A stretch of 33,563 nt of DNA from Candidatus Firestoneibacteriota bacterium (GCA_903894145.1 CAITPB010000132.1:1-33563), one strand, 5' to 3'; counted from the first letter of the stretch, positions 8,798-17,635 are shown. Notes: a model not told the origin generated them from the sequence alone. Program-made: numbers and translations.

Positions 8798-9600
8798 CTT
8801 CCTAACACCTTCCTTAGCCCGAAGGCCGCGCAGAAAAGAATAAAACTTACCATTACAATAGCCGCACCCGCCGGAAGATCCGCGGCGTAAGAAAGGAAGA
8901 TGCCGCTTACCACGGAGACCAGGCCAAATACCGCGGAAACAAGGATGGTTGTCCTGAAGCTCAATCCCAGCTGAAGCGCGGAAGCCGCCGGAATTATGAG
9001 AAAGCTTGAAACAAGCATTATACCGACAATGCGCATGGAAAGAACCACCGTAAGCGATGTTAAAAGTACGAGCACCTTGTTCACCCGCCCCGTGTTAATA
9101 CCCATTACTTTGGCGGATTCCTCATCAAAGGCTGCCGCAACAAGGTCGTGATAATAGAAACCCACCAGCCCTATTACGAGCGCCGAAAGGGCTATTGAGA
9201 GCGCGACCTCGCCCCATTGGATTGTCAGTATGCTGCCAAAAAGATAACTCATCAGGTCAACATTGAACCCGCCGGAAAGGCTGGCTATTATCACTCCTCC
9301 CGCTATGCCGAGCGAAGAAACTATGCCTATTGCCGTGTCGCCGAAAACATTTCCCTTTTCCGTAAGCTTCAGAATCCCGAGGGACGAAACGGCGACAACA
9401 GGCACCGAAACATAGAGCGGAGAGGTTTTGAAGAACAGTCCGAGCGCGATTGAAAAAAATGTCACGTGAGAAAGCCCGTCGCCTATAAGAGAGAATTTTT
9501 TCAGGACCAGGAATACCCCGAGCACGGAGCAGAGAACAGAGATGAAAACGCCCGCGAGCAGGGCTTTCTGTATAAAAGCGTAGTGGAGAGCTTCAAGCAT
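8794..9600 (-). CDS. znuB: zinc/manganese ABC transporter permease
   Basis: Membrane subunit of a cluster C metal importer (ABC-3 family), with about eight hydrophobic helices over 268 residues. Family-typical segments are VLCSVLGVFLVLKKFSLIGDGLSH near the N-terminus and SMRIVGIMLVSSFLIIPAASA in the second half. The ORF track starts at 9633 (MTTNG), but I prefer the ATG at 9600 (MLEALHYAF): a GGGGGAAGG ribosome binding site lies 5 nt upstream of it and the hydrophobic N-terminus then begins at the family's usual place. With this start it overlaps the ATPase gene by 8 bp. It takes part in Zn or Mn uptake with the two preceding genes; the metal cannot be told from this subunit. Confidence 0.93.
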   Translation of the reverse strand: MLEALHYAFIQKALLAGVFISVLCSVLGVFLVLKKFSLIGDGLSHVTFFSIALGLFFKTSPLYVSVPVVAVSSLGILKLTEKGNVFGDTAIGIVSSLGIAGGVIIASLSGGFNVDLMSYLFGSILTIQWGEVALSIALSALVIGLVGFYYHDLVAAAFDEESAKVMGINTGRVNKVLVLLTSLTVVLSMRIVGIMLVSSFLIIPAASALQLGLSFRTTILVSAVFGLVSVVSGIFLSYAADLPAGAAIVMVSFILFCAAFGLRKVLGR

Positions 9601-10375
9601 TATGGCCTTCCCCCGCCGCCCGTTCGTGGTCATGCCTGTGGCAAATTATATGCTGGGCGTATTTGCCAAAATAGAGCGCGGCATCCGGAGAGATGCAGAA
9701 ATCCCCGAAAGTCCCGTAGAACACCATCTTTTTGTCTATGTAGAGCATCTTATCGGCGTATTTACCGATGTTAGCTATATCATGAGTTACTAGGATTACG
9801 GTCACTTTGCGGATCTCGTTTAGATCCCGAATTAACTTCATGAACGCTTCACCCGCGGCCACATCGAGCGCGGCAGTCGGTTCATCCAGTACCAGAAGCT
9901 CCGGATCATTGACCAGCGCCCTCGCCAACATTACCCGCTGCTGCTGCCCCCCGGAAAGGTTTCCTACAAGTTTGTCGCCAATGCTTGTTATGTCCAGCGC
10001 ATGAAGCGTCGCACGCACCTTATCCCGGTCAACCGCCAATATAGTTTTCGGATTCTTCTTTCCGGAAAGAAGGCCAAGACTGACAGCTTCAAACGCTGTC
10101 AGCGGAAACTTGCTATCTCCGGCAAATACTTTTTGCGGGATATAGCCAACCTTTCTCCAGTCCCTGAATTGCTCCGGAATCTCTCCAAAAAGTTTTACTT
10201 CCCCCTCAGCCTGTTTCAAAAGGCCAAGCATCGTTCTTACCAGCGTTGTTTTTCCGCTCCCGTTCTGGCCGACTATACCCACAAAGTTGCCCTCAGAAAC
10301 GCTGAAGCTGATGTTATCAAGAATAATCTTTCCCGAGGCGTTATAAGTGACTTTCCTGAATTCAACTACGCTCAC
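9593..10375 (-). CDS. znuC: zinc/manganese ABC transporter ATP-binding protein
   Basis: ATPase that drives the metal importer on the cytoplasmic face. It is 260 residues long. Walker A GQNGSGKTT is at about 36-44, Q-loop near 81, signature LSGGQQQR at 140-147, Walker B LLVLDEPTAALD at 160-171, and the H-loop VTHD near 196-199. All ATPase residues are intact. The C-terminal tail is His-rich (HIICHRHDHE), which may bind metal or be incidental. The start codon is GTG with GGGGG 6 nt upstream; this GTG overlaps the znuA stop (GTGA). The identical 16-nt context recurs at the HEAT-repeat gene start. Confidence 0.96.
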   Translation of the reverse strand: MSVVEFRKVTYNASGKIILDNISFSVSEGNFVGIVGQNGSGKTTLVRTMLGLLKQAEGEVKLFGEIPEQFRDWRKVGYIPQKVFAGDSKFPLTAFEAVSLGLLSGKKNPKTILAVDRDKVRATLHALDITSIGDKLVGNLSGGQQQRVMLARALVNDPELLVLDEPTAALDVAAGEAFMKLIRDLNEIRKVTVILVTHDIANIGKYADKMLYIDKKMVFYGTFGDFCISPDAALYFGKYAQHIICHRHDHERAAGEGHNA

Positions 10376-11250
10376 TTCAACCCCCGCTCAAGATTATTTA
10401 AATTGCGCTGAAAGATCGCTAACAAGGTCACACCACCGGATTGTTCTTTCTTTGTAATATTATGCGCAGCGGAAAGTTCCAGGACGGTCAAACCGCCCGA
10501 AGAGGCCAGGGCATCGGCAAGCCTTGAAGAAAGCAGTTCTTCCCGGTAAATTACCGTTGCGCCCGCCTTCTTAATCCCGTCGGACATCCTCGCAAGAGCC
10601 TTTGGAGTAGGTTCGGCGTCAGGCGAGAACCCTTTAAACGGCGAATCATAGGTCAGCCCATACCTTTTCACAAAATAACCGTAAGCGAAATGCCCGGCAA
10701 AAAAGAACTTCTTCTTCGAGAAACCGGAGACGGTCGTTTTCGCCAGCGCGTCAAACTCGTGAAGGGAACTAATATATGCCTTGGCGTTCCGGCGGTATTT
10801 CTCCGCGTTAGCCGGATCCTTTCTTTCAAAAGCCGCAGCTATGTTTCCGGCCATCCTTGCGGCGTTCATTGGGTCAAGCCAGGCGTGAGGATCTTTTCCC
10901 CCGGGATCATCACTGTCGCCGCCAAGAAACTCTATATTCTTGCAGGAATTTACCAGACTACCCGGTTCAACTCCGGCACCCCGCGCCGCCTTTTCTATCC
11001 ATGGCTCCATATAAGGATTGGTATAAACAAGAAGGTCGCATTTTCCAAGCCCGGTTATTTGCCCGGGGGTCGGTTCGTAAGAATGAGACTCGGTGCCGGG
11101 GGGTATTAACATTGAAACTTCGCATAGCCCGCCACCCACCTGCCTTGACAGGTCGTAAACAGGGAAAATTGTCGCAATGACTCTTATTTTGCCGGCAGCC
11201 AGCGAAACCGTTATCATCAATAGCAACAACACTAATTTTTTCATTTTCAT
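10372..11250 (-). CDS. znuA: zinc/manganese ABC transporter substrate-binding protein
   Basis: Periplasmic metal-binding protein of the TroA/ZnuA (cluster A-I) family, 292 residues with a Sec signal peptide over about residues 1-19. The likely metal ligands are H56 (in GTESHSYEPTP), H122 (in DPHAWLDP), H187 (in AGHFAYGYF) and an acidic residue or H263 near the C-terminus. The usual His-rich loop of ZnuA is replaced by a short acidic loop (GGDSDDPGGKD, about 110-120), so Mn or Fe remains possible. Two adjacent ATGs (11250 and 11244) are both usable; the track start is kept. It is the first gene of znuACB; no clear Zur-box palindrome is visible in the 29 bp upstream. Confidence 0.93.
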   Translation of the reverse strand: MKMKKLVLLLLMITVSLAAGKIRVIATIFPVYDLSRQVGGGLCEVSMLIPPGTESHSYEPTPGQITGLGKCDLLVYTNPYMEPWIEKAARGAGVEPGSLVNSCKNIEFLGGDSDDPGGKDPHAWLDPMNAARMAGNIAAAFERKDPANAEKYRRNAKAYISSLHEFDALAKTTVSGFSKKKFFFAGHFAYGYFVKRYGLTYDSPFKGFSPDAEPTPKALARMSDGIKKAGATVIYREELLSSRLADALASSGGLTVLELSAAHNITKKEQSGGVTLLAIFQRNLNNLERGLK

Positions 11251-11279
11251 CCGAGTTCCAGGAATCGCAACCGGCTAAT

Positions 11280-11807
11280 CTACTTATCCAGTATAGTTAC
11301 GCCGCCAAAGACAGTGTCAACCTCTACATTCAGCACGCTCTTTGAAGTCTTCGCTGAATCGGTACTGTAGGTATACTCGCCAAACGAGATTACATTCCCG
11401 TCAGGCGTCTTAGCGCTTGCAAAAACAGCTTTTATCCTGACACTCACCGGTTTAGCCGTATCAATCTTAATCCGGCTTTCTCCGAAAATAGTTTTCACTT
11501 TGACAGTCTCTCCGCCTTCTTTCGGCAGGAGCGCGCTGAGATCCACCTCGCCTTTCCCGAATACAACAGAATACTCGCCTTCTTTCGCGTCGGAAGAAGC
11601 AACATGCAGGTCATTCATGAAAGCTTTGCACTTTGCCTTACAGCCAAAACCGCCTGTCAAAATGGACATACCGATATATACAAAAAGCAGACCAAACATG
11701 ACGCTCATCACAGGTATTTTTATTCCGAATGCCCTCAGTATTATAGAAAGCCCGACGATTACGACTATTACACCCCAAAACACAGCACTGAACATAAAGC
11801 ATCCCAT
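11280..11807 (-). CDS. LiaF-like membrane protein (two TM segments plus C-terminal beta domain)
   Basis: Small membrane protein of about 175 residues. Two hydrophobic helices cover about residues 6-26 and 31-52, then a soluble part with short repeated strands (VFGKGEVDLSALL, TIFGESRIKID, VDTVFGGVTI) typical of the LiaF/DUF2154 'cell-wall-active antibiotics response' C-terminal domain, a right-handed beta-helix-like fold. In Firmicutes LiaF inhibits an envelope-stress sensor kinase; no kinase or regulator is adjacent here, so the role is unknown. The track start (11813) is only 1 nt from GGAGG, whereas the ATG at 11807 (MGCFMFS) is 7 nt from it, so I chose 11807. It is 29 bp upstream of znuA on the same strand and may be co-transcribed. 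Confidence 0.78.
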   Translation of the reverse strand: MGCFMFSAVFWGVIVVIVGLSIILRAFGIKIPVMSVMFGLLFVYIGMSILTGGFGCKAKCKAFMNDLHVASSDAKEGEYSVVFGKGEVDLSALLPKEGGETVKVKTIFGESRIKIDTAKPVSVRIKAVFASAKTPDGNVISFGEYTYSTDSAKTSKSVLNVEVDTVFGGVTILDK

Positions 11808-11902
11808 TTTCATACCTCCTCCCGGAAACAGAGTTATATTTTCTCCTCGTTTAGTATTTTATCATAAAAGTATTTTCCTTTGGAATCTTTCTTATCGGCC
11901 TG

Positions 11903-14455
11903 TTACTTGATTATACCGATTTTACCTGTCTTTTTCCCGGCGGGACTTATTACCGAGTAAAGATAGACCCCCCTGGCAACCGTATCTCCGGAACTATTCT
12001 TTCCGTCCCAGACAGCATAATAGCCGTTCGAGGCCTGCGCAAAGGATGTTAATCTTCTGACAAGCGAACCGCCGCTGTTATAGATTTCAATCGAAATTGG
12101 CTGGACTGAAAATGCCGCTATCTTTACGCTCCCCCCGGCTGAAATATTGCAGGGATTGGGAAATACCACAGTGTTCACGGAGCTTGTTCCGCCTGGCGGA
12201 GGCGGCTGCGTCGCCCCGGCAGCGTTTGTCCAGACCCCGCTGCCGTACGAACATACATATAGGCAGCTATTTACCGGATCGACGCGGACATTATTAATCG
12301 GAAGGAACTGAAAAGCAAGCGCTGACCAGTTGCCGCCTCCGTCAGTACTCTTCCAAAGACTGTTATCACTTGAGGACAGGTAGAGCACCGAAGTGTTCGA
12401 CGGATCTATGCTTATGGTTTCCGGCGTGGCCATTCCGTAGGTTTGATTATAGGTGCCGCTAAAAGTGAATTTGGTCCAGGAAACTCCTCCGTTAGAGGTT
12501 TTATAAACCCCGTAGTCAGAGCCATTCCTGGACGCGGCCGCGCAAAGATAGACAATACTGCTGTTATCCGGATCGAACTCAAAAAGCCTTGGATTATAGA
12601 GCGGCGTGCTGCCCAAATAGACATTCTGCGCGATATTGCTCCAGGTAGTACCGCCGTTTGTTGACATATATACCCCTCCGGCATCAGGCGTCTGCCAGCT
12701 GCCGGAACCCCACGTCCCCCCGCTGTAAGTTATCCTCCCTACGAGCCCGGCAAAGATTGTGCCGTCCTTGTGAACTTTGATTTTATAGAAATGGTTATTA
12801 TTGTTTATCGCTGGGACGCTTAATCTAGTCCATGCTCCCCAGACGCCGCCGGTTTTTACGGACTTGTAAACTCCGTCGCCGTATTGTGTTATGTAAAGCG
12901 ATGTTCCTGCTGAATCAACCGCTATCCCTGTGCAGGGATACGGATAAGTGCCCTGGGTCCAGCTCTTTGTCGTAAGCCCGGAGAAACTCATCGCAGACCA
13001 GGTCTTGCCGTAATCGGTGCTTACAACAGGTCCGCCGGGATAATCCGGGGTGTCTTGAGATTTCCCCCAGCCGGTCGGTATATCGTGGTCTGCAGAACCG
13101 GCCCCATACATTGTTCCCGGTGAATTCGGATCAAAAGCCAGATCATAAAATGTGTTCGGGAAAGGAGTTCCTGTCCAGGAAGAAAACCAGGTCAGTCCGC
13201 TGTCATTGCTTTGAGCCAGCCCTATATCGGTGTAACAAATATAATGTTTTGTGGTATCCGACGGATGTATGTAATAATTCCAGACTGTTGTTACATTAAG
13301 GCCGTTACTCTGCCATTTCTTATGTTTGCCGCGCGTCCCGGTATCGGCATATTTAGTATAGACTGCGTTCCAGGTTGTTCCGCCATCTGACGTCAGATAA
13401 ACCTCTCCTCCGCCGGCCCCGACAACATAATTTGGATCTGTACTGCAGGCGTAAAACCCGTAGGTGAATGTGCTATTCCAGCCCGGCTCATCGTACGCCT
13501 GCCAACCGAGCGTCACATTATCTCCCGGAGGATCGGCGGGGGGGCTCGACTGCCAGGCAAACGGATTCGCAATGAAGACATTTGCCCAGCTGTTCCCGCC
13601 ATCGTAAGTCTTATATATGTTCAAGTCCCAGGGAACGTTTGAATTATTGACCATCGCGTACGCTATATCAGGATTTGTTTCAGCGCAAACTACTTGATAA
13701 AGATAACCCTGGTCAGTCAAAGGAATTCCTGCAGTGGAAGCAGCAGCCCAGTTATCGCCGTTGTTGATAGACAGATAGACTTTGCCGTCGGTTCCGGTGC
13801 AGTAAAGCCTTGTGATGCTGTTGTTGCTCCCTCCGCAAAAACTGTTCAAAGCTGAAGGACCTGCCGGGCTTTTAACAACCCAGTTGCCCCCGTCATTGCC
13901 CGAACGCCAGATATTCTTGGAGGTTGCCGCGTATTCGTACTTGGCGCCGGAATTTGATATATAGAAACCTTTGGCTGAAGCCGAGTCAGTGATGTCAGTG
14001 CATTTTGTCGCATTCTTATAGATTGCGGCATTAGTTCCGGCATAAATATTGGCCGAATTTAAGGGGTCAATATATATCCTGTAAATCGCCGTGTCCGGAG
14101 AATATGAGCGTATCGTTGACCAGGTGCTGCCTCCGTCGCTACTGGTTTTTAGAACGGCATTTGTTGCCGTATATATCCGGGCCGGGTCTGAAGGGTCAAA
14201 GGCAGGATAGCACTGATTGCAGCTGTTTACTTGATGAAAATCGACAACATTCCAGGAAGCTCCCGCGTTCTGGCTTTTATAAAAACCGGACATATCGCAG
14301 CTTGCAAACATTAAACTCTTGTTAAGCGGGCTTATCGCGGGGTAATAGGTGGCGCCTCCTCCGGAGAGCCCAATCTGATGGAAAGTCTGCCCAAAAGCTG
14401 CGTTGATCATAAAAAGAATGATGACCGGCGCCAGAGTTTTCGCGAAATTTCTCAT
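11903..14455 (-). CDS. secreted Asp-box (BNR/VPS10-like) beta-propeller protein with FlgD-like C-terminal domain
   Basis: An exported protein of 850 residues with a signal peptide (about 1-22, ending NAAFG). The body contains about 12 Asp-box-like repeats of the form S/T-x-D-x-G-x-x-W, such as TSSDGGSTW, LTSDGGTTW, MSTNGGTTW and KSTDGGGNW, spaced as in the sialidase/GH74/sortilin-like tandem seven-bladed propellers. A QPPPPGG linker near residue 758 joins an Ig-like FlgD/type-A-sorting-like domain (about 765-850) containing VVFPNPCN, LVRRLTSF and GVYLYSV and ending KTGKIGIIK. That domain is common on surface or secreted proteins in several Gram-negative phyla. No sialidase RIP motif or GH74 catalytic pair can be pinned down, so enzymatic activity is uncertain; carbohydrate binding or hydrolysis is the leading idea. 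Confidence 0.82.
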   Translation of the reverse strand: MRNFAKTLAPVIILFMINAAFGQTFHQIGLSGGGATYYPAISPLNKSLMFASCDMSGFYKSQNAGASWNVVDFHQVNSCNQCYPAFDPSDPARIYTATNAVLKTSSDGGSTWSTIRSYSPDTAIYRIYIDPLNSANIYAGTNAAIYKNATKCTDITDSASAKGFYISNSGAKYEYAATSKNIWRSGNDGGNWVVKSPAGPSALNSFCGGSNNSITRLYCTGTDGKVYLSINNGDNWAAASTAGIPLTDQGYLYQVVCAETNPDIAYAMVNNSNVPWDLNIYKTYDGGNSWANVFIANPFAWQSSPPADPPGDNVTLGWQAYDEPGWNSTFTYGFYACSTDPNYVVGAGGGEVYLTSDGGTTWNAVYTKYADTGTRGKHKKWQSNGLNVTTVWNYYIHPSDTTKHYICYTDIGLAQSNDSGLTWFSSWTGTPFPNTFYDLAFDPNSPGTMYGAGSADHDIPTGWGKSQDTPDYPGGPVVSTDYGKTWSAMSFSGLTTKSWTQGTYPYPCTGIAVDSAGTSLYITQYGDGVYKSVKTGGVWGAWTRLSVPAINNNNHFYKIKVHKDGTIFAGLVGRITYSGGTWGSGSWQTPDAGGVYMSTNGGTTWSNIAQNVYLGSTPLYNPRLFEFDPDNSSIVYLCAAASRNGSDYGVYKTSNGGVSWTKFTFSGTYNQTYGMATPETISIDPSNTSVLYLSSSDNSLWKSTDGGGNWSALAFQFLPINNVRVDPVNSCLYVCSYGSGVWTNAAGATQPPPPGGTSSVNTVVFPNPCNISAGGSVKIAAFSVQPISIEIYNSGGSLVRRLTSFAQASNGYYAVWDGKNSSGDTVARGVYLYSVISPAGKKTGKIGIIK

Positions 14456-14496
14456 CTTTACTCCGTAGTTCCCGGCACTTTGCCGCTTTGGCGCAA

Positions 14497-16293
14497 TTAC
14501 AAGCTCCTATTTATCCTTTCTCCCATGCTTTTCACGTACTCAGAATACAGCTCAACGACAAATCTTCTTTTCATTTTTAGAGTCGCCGTAAGTTCCCTTC
14601 CGGCCGCAAAAGGCTTCGGGAGCAGGCGGAATTCTCTAATCATTTCGAAATCTTTTAACCCGGCCCCGGGGTTCAAATACTTTCTAATCTCCAGCCTGTA
14701 GAGTTCTTTTATCTTTTCGTTAGACAGGGTCGTTGTAAGATCTTCCGGGTCGTAAGCGATGGCGCCGGCAAGGCACCACTCTTTTAGCCTTTCAAACCGC
14801 GGGACTATAAGAGCGCCTATGTGCTTCCAGTCATGTCCCGTAACCAAGATATTTTCGATGAACCCGCTTTTTGAAAACCTTTCTTCGATTGAAGCCGGGT
14901 TAACATTTTCCCCGTTGGAAAGCACAACCATGTCTTTTTCTCTCCCGGTTATCACGAGATTGCCGGCGGCGTCAAAATACCCGCGGTCGCCTGTGTCCAG
15001 CCAGCCCCCGCCGTCAAGAACCTTATGCGTATTTTGATAATCGCGGTAATACCCTTTCATTATATTAGGGCCTTTTACGTAAAGAACGCCTTCTTTCCCG
15101 GCAGGCAATTCTTTCCCTGTTTCGTGGTCTATTATTCTGCCGCTGACATTGTCAAGCAGCGGGCCGACTGTGTAAGGAGCAGGAGTTCCGGGACGGCGCG
15201 CCGCTAACACAGGAGAAGTTTCTGTGAGCCCATAACCCTCAAGAAGCTCAATACCGGCTGCCGCGAAGAAATCGTCTATGTGCGCGGGAAGCTTACTGCC
15301 GCCTGAAACTCCATACCTGAACTTTCCGCCTAACTGCGCCCTTATTCCCGCGAATATCTTCGCGTCAAAATAGGGTTTCACCAGCGGCCCGATAATCCTG
15401 GATGGGTGAAACAACGCTTTGTTCTTCTCGGAATCAATAATTGACTTTACGCCAAGTTCGAATACAGCTTTTCCCAACCTCCCTTTTTCTCCGACTTTCC
15501 TGATAACGGCGCTGTAGACTGTTTCCCAGACCCTGGGAACGGAGGCAAGGACTGTCGGCTCCTGTTCTTTTAAATCCTTAATAAGATTTTTTGGAGAGGA
15601 ATAAAACGTTTCACAACCGCTTGAAAGAGCGAAAAGCTTCACTATTCTTTCAAACGCATGCCAGGCCGGCAGTATTGACAGAAATTTGTCGGAAGAGCTT
15701 ATCATAATGGCTCTTGTGCAGGCGTCGGCATTGGATGTAAAGTTATGGTGTGAAAGTTCAACGCCTTTTGGATCGCCTGTGCTTCCCGAGGTATAGATTA
15801 TACTGCAGGAAGTATCGCCGGAAACAGCAGGCATTCCAGCCAGGCTCTTAGCGCCTGCCGCGCTTATCTCGGAAATATGCTTCATCCCTTCAGCGCGCTT
15901 TATAGTGTAAAGACCGAGGACTTGCTTGTGCGAATATTTGCTTACTTTTTTCGCGATTTCCCCGTCAGCGGCTATGACCAGCCTTGAATGGCTATGTTCA
16001 ATAATATATCTTATCTCCTCTTCATCGGAATTTTCGCCGCGCGGCACATCCACCAGTCCGGCATTATTTATTCCGAGCACGACAAGAATCCATTCAGGCA
16101 CATTGTCGGAGAATACCGCAACCCTGTCTCCGGGAGACAAGCCGATTTCAAGGAATCCTCTGGAGTAGGCATTAACAATATCGGCAGCCACGCTGTAGGA
16201 CACGGTTTCAATAGTCCCGCCATTCTGCCAGGAAACAAAAGATTTCCCTGCGAAGGACCTCATTCCTAGAACATAATCCCGTATCGTTTTCAT
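14497..16293 (-). CDS. long-chain fatty-acid-CoA ligase (AMP-forming)
   Basis: Cytoplasmic or membrane-associated acyl-CoA synthetase of 598 residues (COG1022-like), activating fatty acids to acyl-AMP and then acyl-CoA. The AMP/P-loop motif YTSGSTGDPKG is at about 167-177. The adenylate motif YGLTETSPV is near 355-363. The C-terminal motif GWLDTGDRGYFD is near 431-442, followed by the hinge ITGREKDMVVLSNGENV. The last domain ends near residue 598 without truncation. The start at 16293 has GGAG 5 nt upstream. The neighbours are a secreted propeller protein and a secreted HEAT protein; there is no obvious lipid-pathway operon here. Chain-length specificity cannot be read from sequence. Confidence 0.93.
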   Translation of the reverse strand: MKTIRDYVLGMRSFAGKSFVSWQNGGTIETVSYSVAADIVNAYSRGFLEIGLSPGDRVAVFSDNVPEWILVVLGINNAGLVDVPRGENSDEEEIRYIIEHSHSRLVIAADGEIAKKVSKYSHKQVLGLYTIKRAEGMKHISEISAAGAKSLAGMPAVSGDTSCSIIYTSGSTGDPKGVELSHHNFTSNADACTRAIMISSSDKFLSILPAWHAFERIVKLFALSSGCETFYSSPKNLIKDLKEQEPTVLASVPRVWETVYSAVIRKVGEKGRLGKAVFELGVKSIIDSEKNKALFHPSRIIGPLVKPYFDAKIFAGIRAQLGGKFRYGVSGGSKLPAHIDDFFAAAGIELLEGYGLTETSPVLAARRPGTPAPYTVGPLLDNVSGRIIDHETGKELPAGKEGVLYVKGPNIMKGYYRDYQNTHKVLDGGGWLDTGDRGYFDAAGNLVITGREKDMVVLSNGENVNPASIEERFSKSGFIENILVTGHDWKHIGALIVPRFERLKEWCLAGAIAYDPEDLTTTLSNEKIKELYRLEIRKYLNPGAGLKDFEMIREFRLLPKPFAAGRELTATLKMKRRFVVELYSEYVKSMGERINRSL

Positions 16294-16316
16294 CCTGTCT
16301 CCGTTTATTTAGTTTA

Positions 16317-16424
16317 TCACGAAGAACACCCCGCCATTCATGGCGGCACGTGATGTCCGCCAAGGAGGCACAGCCTCCGGCGGAAATTCGGTGTGAAAGA
16401 TATTTTTACCAACCGAAACAAAAC
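16317..16424 (+). repeat. dispersed structured intergenic repeat, copy 1
   Basis: About 108 bp between two minus-strand genes that matches, in inverted orientation, the segment 31895-31991. Conserved blocks are GAAGAA(C/T)ACCCCGCCATT, GATGTCCGCC, TCCGGCGGAAATTCGG and TTTACCAACCGAAACAAAA. It contains the palindrome CCGCCATTCATGGCGG (16331-16346) and a hairpin TCCGCC..GGCGGA (16356-16384), which is extended in this copy by an extra GGAGGC/GCCTCC stem. An outer CACGAA/TTCGGTGTG pairing is partly preserved. There is no coding potential. Confidence 0.82.
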
Positions 16425-16510
16425 AAGAAAAGCATTTCCTGATAAGCCTCGATATTGTTCTGTAAGTTTCACTGACAAGCAGGATATGTCGGCCTTAAGA
16501 CAGCAATAAT

Positions 16511-17635
16511 TTATTTCTTCTTTTGCCTGATTTCCTTCCTGAATTTGTCAACTGCCGCCAGCGCGTCTGCGGTGCCTATGGCGCGGAGAGCTTGAACTAT
16601 CTTATCCTGTGTGTAATTAAGCTTGCTTGACATAAGGGCTTTTGAAAGAGCCTGCACTGACAGGTACGCCTTTCTGTCGAAACGTCCAAGAGCTTCAGCG
16701 GCCGCAGCCCTTACGAACTCATCCTCATGACTTAGTGAAGCCTCGAGCACGGGAACCGAACGCGCAGGATCAACTCCAATTTCGCCTATTACCCTCAGGA
16801 CATTTAGGCGTAGAACTATGTCTTCATTCGCAGCCAGTTCGCAGAGATATGGCACAGCCTCAAACGACGATTCGCCGAGATTGCCGAGCACTTTCAAGGG
16901 AATTATCCTCCCCTCCTTGCTTTCTGTTTTCAACACTTTAAGCACATCGGCGGCCGATGCGGATGCCCGCGAGCCGAATTTGTTAAGGCAATTAAGAGCC
17001 GCATCTCTTATGCTGCCCGGATTCTCTAGCCTGATTATTACGGTCTGAATCTCCGGCGCAGTCGGTTTTGCCGCTGTGCTCAGGGCTCTCAGGCAAAATA
17101 TTGTCATTTTTTCTTCATTGGAAGCTTTCAAAATTCTTGAAATATGAGAGGCTGCTTCATCATTTTCAGGGTCGATTTTCAGCATCAGTGAAGCCGCCGC
17201 GGCAGAGTGGACTCTGTCAGAAGTTAAGAATTTTCTTAGTTCGGGAATTGCTCCTTTTCCTGCGTTTAGACAAATATCAACCCAGGGGTTTCTTTCGGCA
17301 AAAGTAACATCTTCTATTACTTTTATTGCCGGGCTTATGGCAGAGGCTCCAATATTTATTAAGACTTTAAGCGCCTGGTCATCTGGCTGGTTGGCGCTGC
17401 TGTAAGACCTTTCAATGAGTCTTCTTGTAATATTTTCTTTAAGACCTGCATCAGAAGAATCGAACCGGTAGAAAGCTTTTTGCCTTATCTCAGAATCCTG
17501 GCAGACAAGGTCATCAAACAGCTCCGCGCTGGTTGTTTGTGAAAACAGGGAGACAGCCAAGAATACAACAAGCCACGAAAAAAGAGTCAAAGTTTTGATA
17601 CGCATATCCCGATTATACTTATTGGCAATGCTCAC
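16511..17635 (-). CDS. secreted HEAT-repeat protein
   Basis: A protein of 374 residues with a Sec signal peptide (hydrophobic core about 15-32, LFSWLVVFLAVSLFSQ). The mature part is a helical solenoid of HEAT/PBS-lyase-type repeats, for example SAAAASLMLKIDPEN, DAALNCLNKFGSRA, LRLNVLRVIGEIG and VRAAAAEALGRFD, about eight in all. HEAT solenoids bind other proteins; no enzyme motif is present. The track start is a GTG with GGGGG 6 nt upstream, so I keep it; the ATG at 17605 (MRIKTLTLF) gives a more compact signal peptide but has a poor ribosome binding site (GGGAT only 0-2 nt away). It lies 86 bp after priA's stop on the same strand. Function unknown. Confidence 0.82.
   Translation of the reverse strand: MSIANKYNRDMRIKTLTLFSWLVVFLAVSLFSQTTSAELFDDLVCQDSEIRQKAFYRFDSSDAGLKENITRRLIERSYSSANQPDDQALKVLINIGASAISPAIKVIEDVTFAERNPWVDICLNAGKGAIPELRKFLTSDRVHSAAAASLMLKIDPENDEAASHISRILKASNEEKMTIFCLRALSTAAKPTAPEIQTVIIRLENPGSIRDAALNCLNKFGSRASASAADVLKVLKTESKEGRIIPLKVLGNLGESSFEAVPYLCELAANEDIVLRLNVLRVIGEIGVDPARSVPVLEASLSHEDEFVRAAAAEALGRFDRKAYLSVQALSKALMSSKLNYTQDKIVQALRAIGTADALAAVDKFRKEIRQKKK

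Noticed and set aside
8794-9633. Longer znuB start (MTTNG at 9633)
   Set aside because: It has no good ribosome binding site, while ATG 9600 has GGGGGAAGG 5 nt upstream and fits the family N-terminus.
16426-16510. Possible terminator or small gene after repeat copy 1
   Set aside because: No stable stem with T-tract and no open frame with a start were seen.
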